From positions 248,001-312,000 of the forward strand of contig JADJNZ010000007.1 in the NCBI GenBank assembly GCA_016714015.1: a DNA stretch of 64,000 bases, in the 5' to 3' direction. This document shows, piece after piece, positions 63,597-64,000 of this stretch (position 1 is its first letter; each line of letters opens with the position of its first letter). Under the pieces are notes generated by a model. That model was not told the DNA's origin. It ran no database searches and saw nothing but the letters and a program-made list of their open reading frames with translations. A program made the position numbers and the translations under genes. Source of the stretch: Gemmatimonadota bacterium (GTDB taxonomy: Bacteria > Gemmatimonadota > Gemmatimonadetes > Gemmatimonadales > Gemmatimonadaceae).

Positions 63597-63835
63597 GGAA
63601 CCACCTGCGCACCCTCGGCTGGTTGCTCATCGGCATGGGCGTCGTGTTCGGCGGCGTGACGACGCTCTCGCTGCTCGGGGCGTTCCCGCTCACCATCGAG
63701 GTGTTCCACCGGTCGATCACGAGTACGCGAGAGCGATGGATCCTCGTCGCGTGCTGGGGCGTGGCCGTGCTCGTGGGCGGCCTGCTCGTCATGCTGACGC
63801 GGTCGGCCGGACAGCGTGACAGAACGACATCGTAG
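63593..63835 (+). CDS. Small two-TM membrane protein
   Basis: This 80-residue protein has two hydrophobic helices (about 8-30 and 50-68) and a short polar tail. ATG 63593 overlaps the previous stop. Function unknown; last gene of the plus-strand run before the window end. Confidence 0.65.
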   Translation: MRNHLRTLGWLLIGMGVVFGGVTTLSLLGAFPLTIEVFHRSITSTRERWILVACWGVAVLVGGLLVMLTRSAGQRDRTTS

Positions 63836-64000
63836 CGCGATCTCCCAGGCCGTGTAGCATGCCGGGACCGCCCACCGCATATTTCAACGCAAGGAACGGC
63901 AGGCACGCACGGTTCGGAGACTCCGGTGACGCTCGTTGGGGCAGACAGTGATGACACGCCTTCTGTTCCCGAGGCCGTAGCGCCGCACGCGCAGGCGGGT
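63836..64000. other. No gene seen at window end
   Basis: The last 165 bases contain no convincing reading frame, RNA gene or repeat. The following gene or promoter would lie outside the window. Confidence 0.5.

Noticed and set aside
63836..64000. Possible tRNA near the window end
   Set aside because: No acceptor stem, anticodon loop or T-loop GTTCNANNC pattern in correct spacing was found.

Overview
The window is one stretch of a GC-rich (roughly 70% by eye) bacterial chromosome. Genes are packed tightly, with many ATGA, GTGA and TGATG stop/start overlaps. The mix of families suggests Gemmatimonadota: ADOP-type duplicated permeases, a Ser/Thr kinase fused to such a permease, a SusC/SusD pair, a DUF5117-type zinc protease, and many exported proteins of the S41, DUF1579 and beta-propeller types. 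That assignment is an inference; no rRNA or other marker gene is present. I found no tRNA, rRNA, CRISPR array, insertion sequence or prophage.

Bases 1-8188 hold a chemotaxis operon on the plus strand: cheB (5' end cut off), cheR, a soluble degenerate receptor-like protein with a CheZ-like motif, cheY, cheA with two CheW domains, cheW and a cytoplasmic PAS-PAS receptor. It ends in a strong hairpin at 8224-8255. Next come a membrane hybrid histidine kinase with a small coupled gene (8264-10965, minus), a DUF2339 membrane protein with a cyanophycinase-like hydrolase (11150-14010, plus), and a minus operon of a DUF2231/TPR membrane protein, an SDF-family symporter and an 855-residue zinc protease lipoprotein (14049-18729).

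Bases 18.8-24.9 kb carry a NarL-type two-component operon whose sensor seems split into a membrane gene and a kinase gene, a DUF900-type hydrolase, a TonB-C protein with DUF2164, and an ApbE. Bases 24.9-28.0 kb are a minus operon of a SUMF1-fold protein, a Tat-exported Gfo/Idh/MocA oxidoreductase and a sugar-phosphate-isomerase-like protein. Its last gene contains an in-frame element made of heptanucleotide repeats, and a matching array lies just beyond its 3' end. An AlkX-type glycosylase and a homocysteine methyltransferase follow as a coupled pair.

Bases 30-46 kb are mostly exported or signalling proteins: a histidine kinase, a beta-propeller, an erythromycin-esterase-fold protein, three S41-type peptidases (one fused to DUF2911), an ECF sigma factor with a small membrane partner, a metallo-beta-lactamase-fold protein with a DUF1579-like tail, and an ADOP permease. 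Bases 46-53 kb hold a LytS/LytTR two-component pair divergent from a SusC/SusD pair. Bases 53-58 kb hold the kinase-permease fusion with a downstream beta-propeller. The rest (58.2-64 kb) is small lipoproteins, an SGNH hydrolase, a glycosidase-like lipoprotein, a zinc-ribbon protein and small membrane proteins.

The most notable signals are the Ser/Thr kinase-ADOP fusion, the CheZ-like motif in a degenerate receptor, the heptamer-repeat element inside a reading frame, and a GATTCRTCCC motif recurring upstream of several exported-protein and signalling genes.
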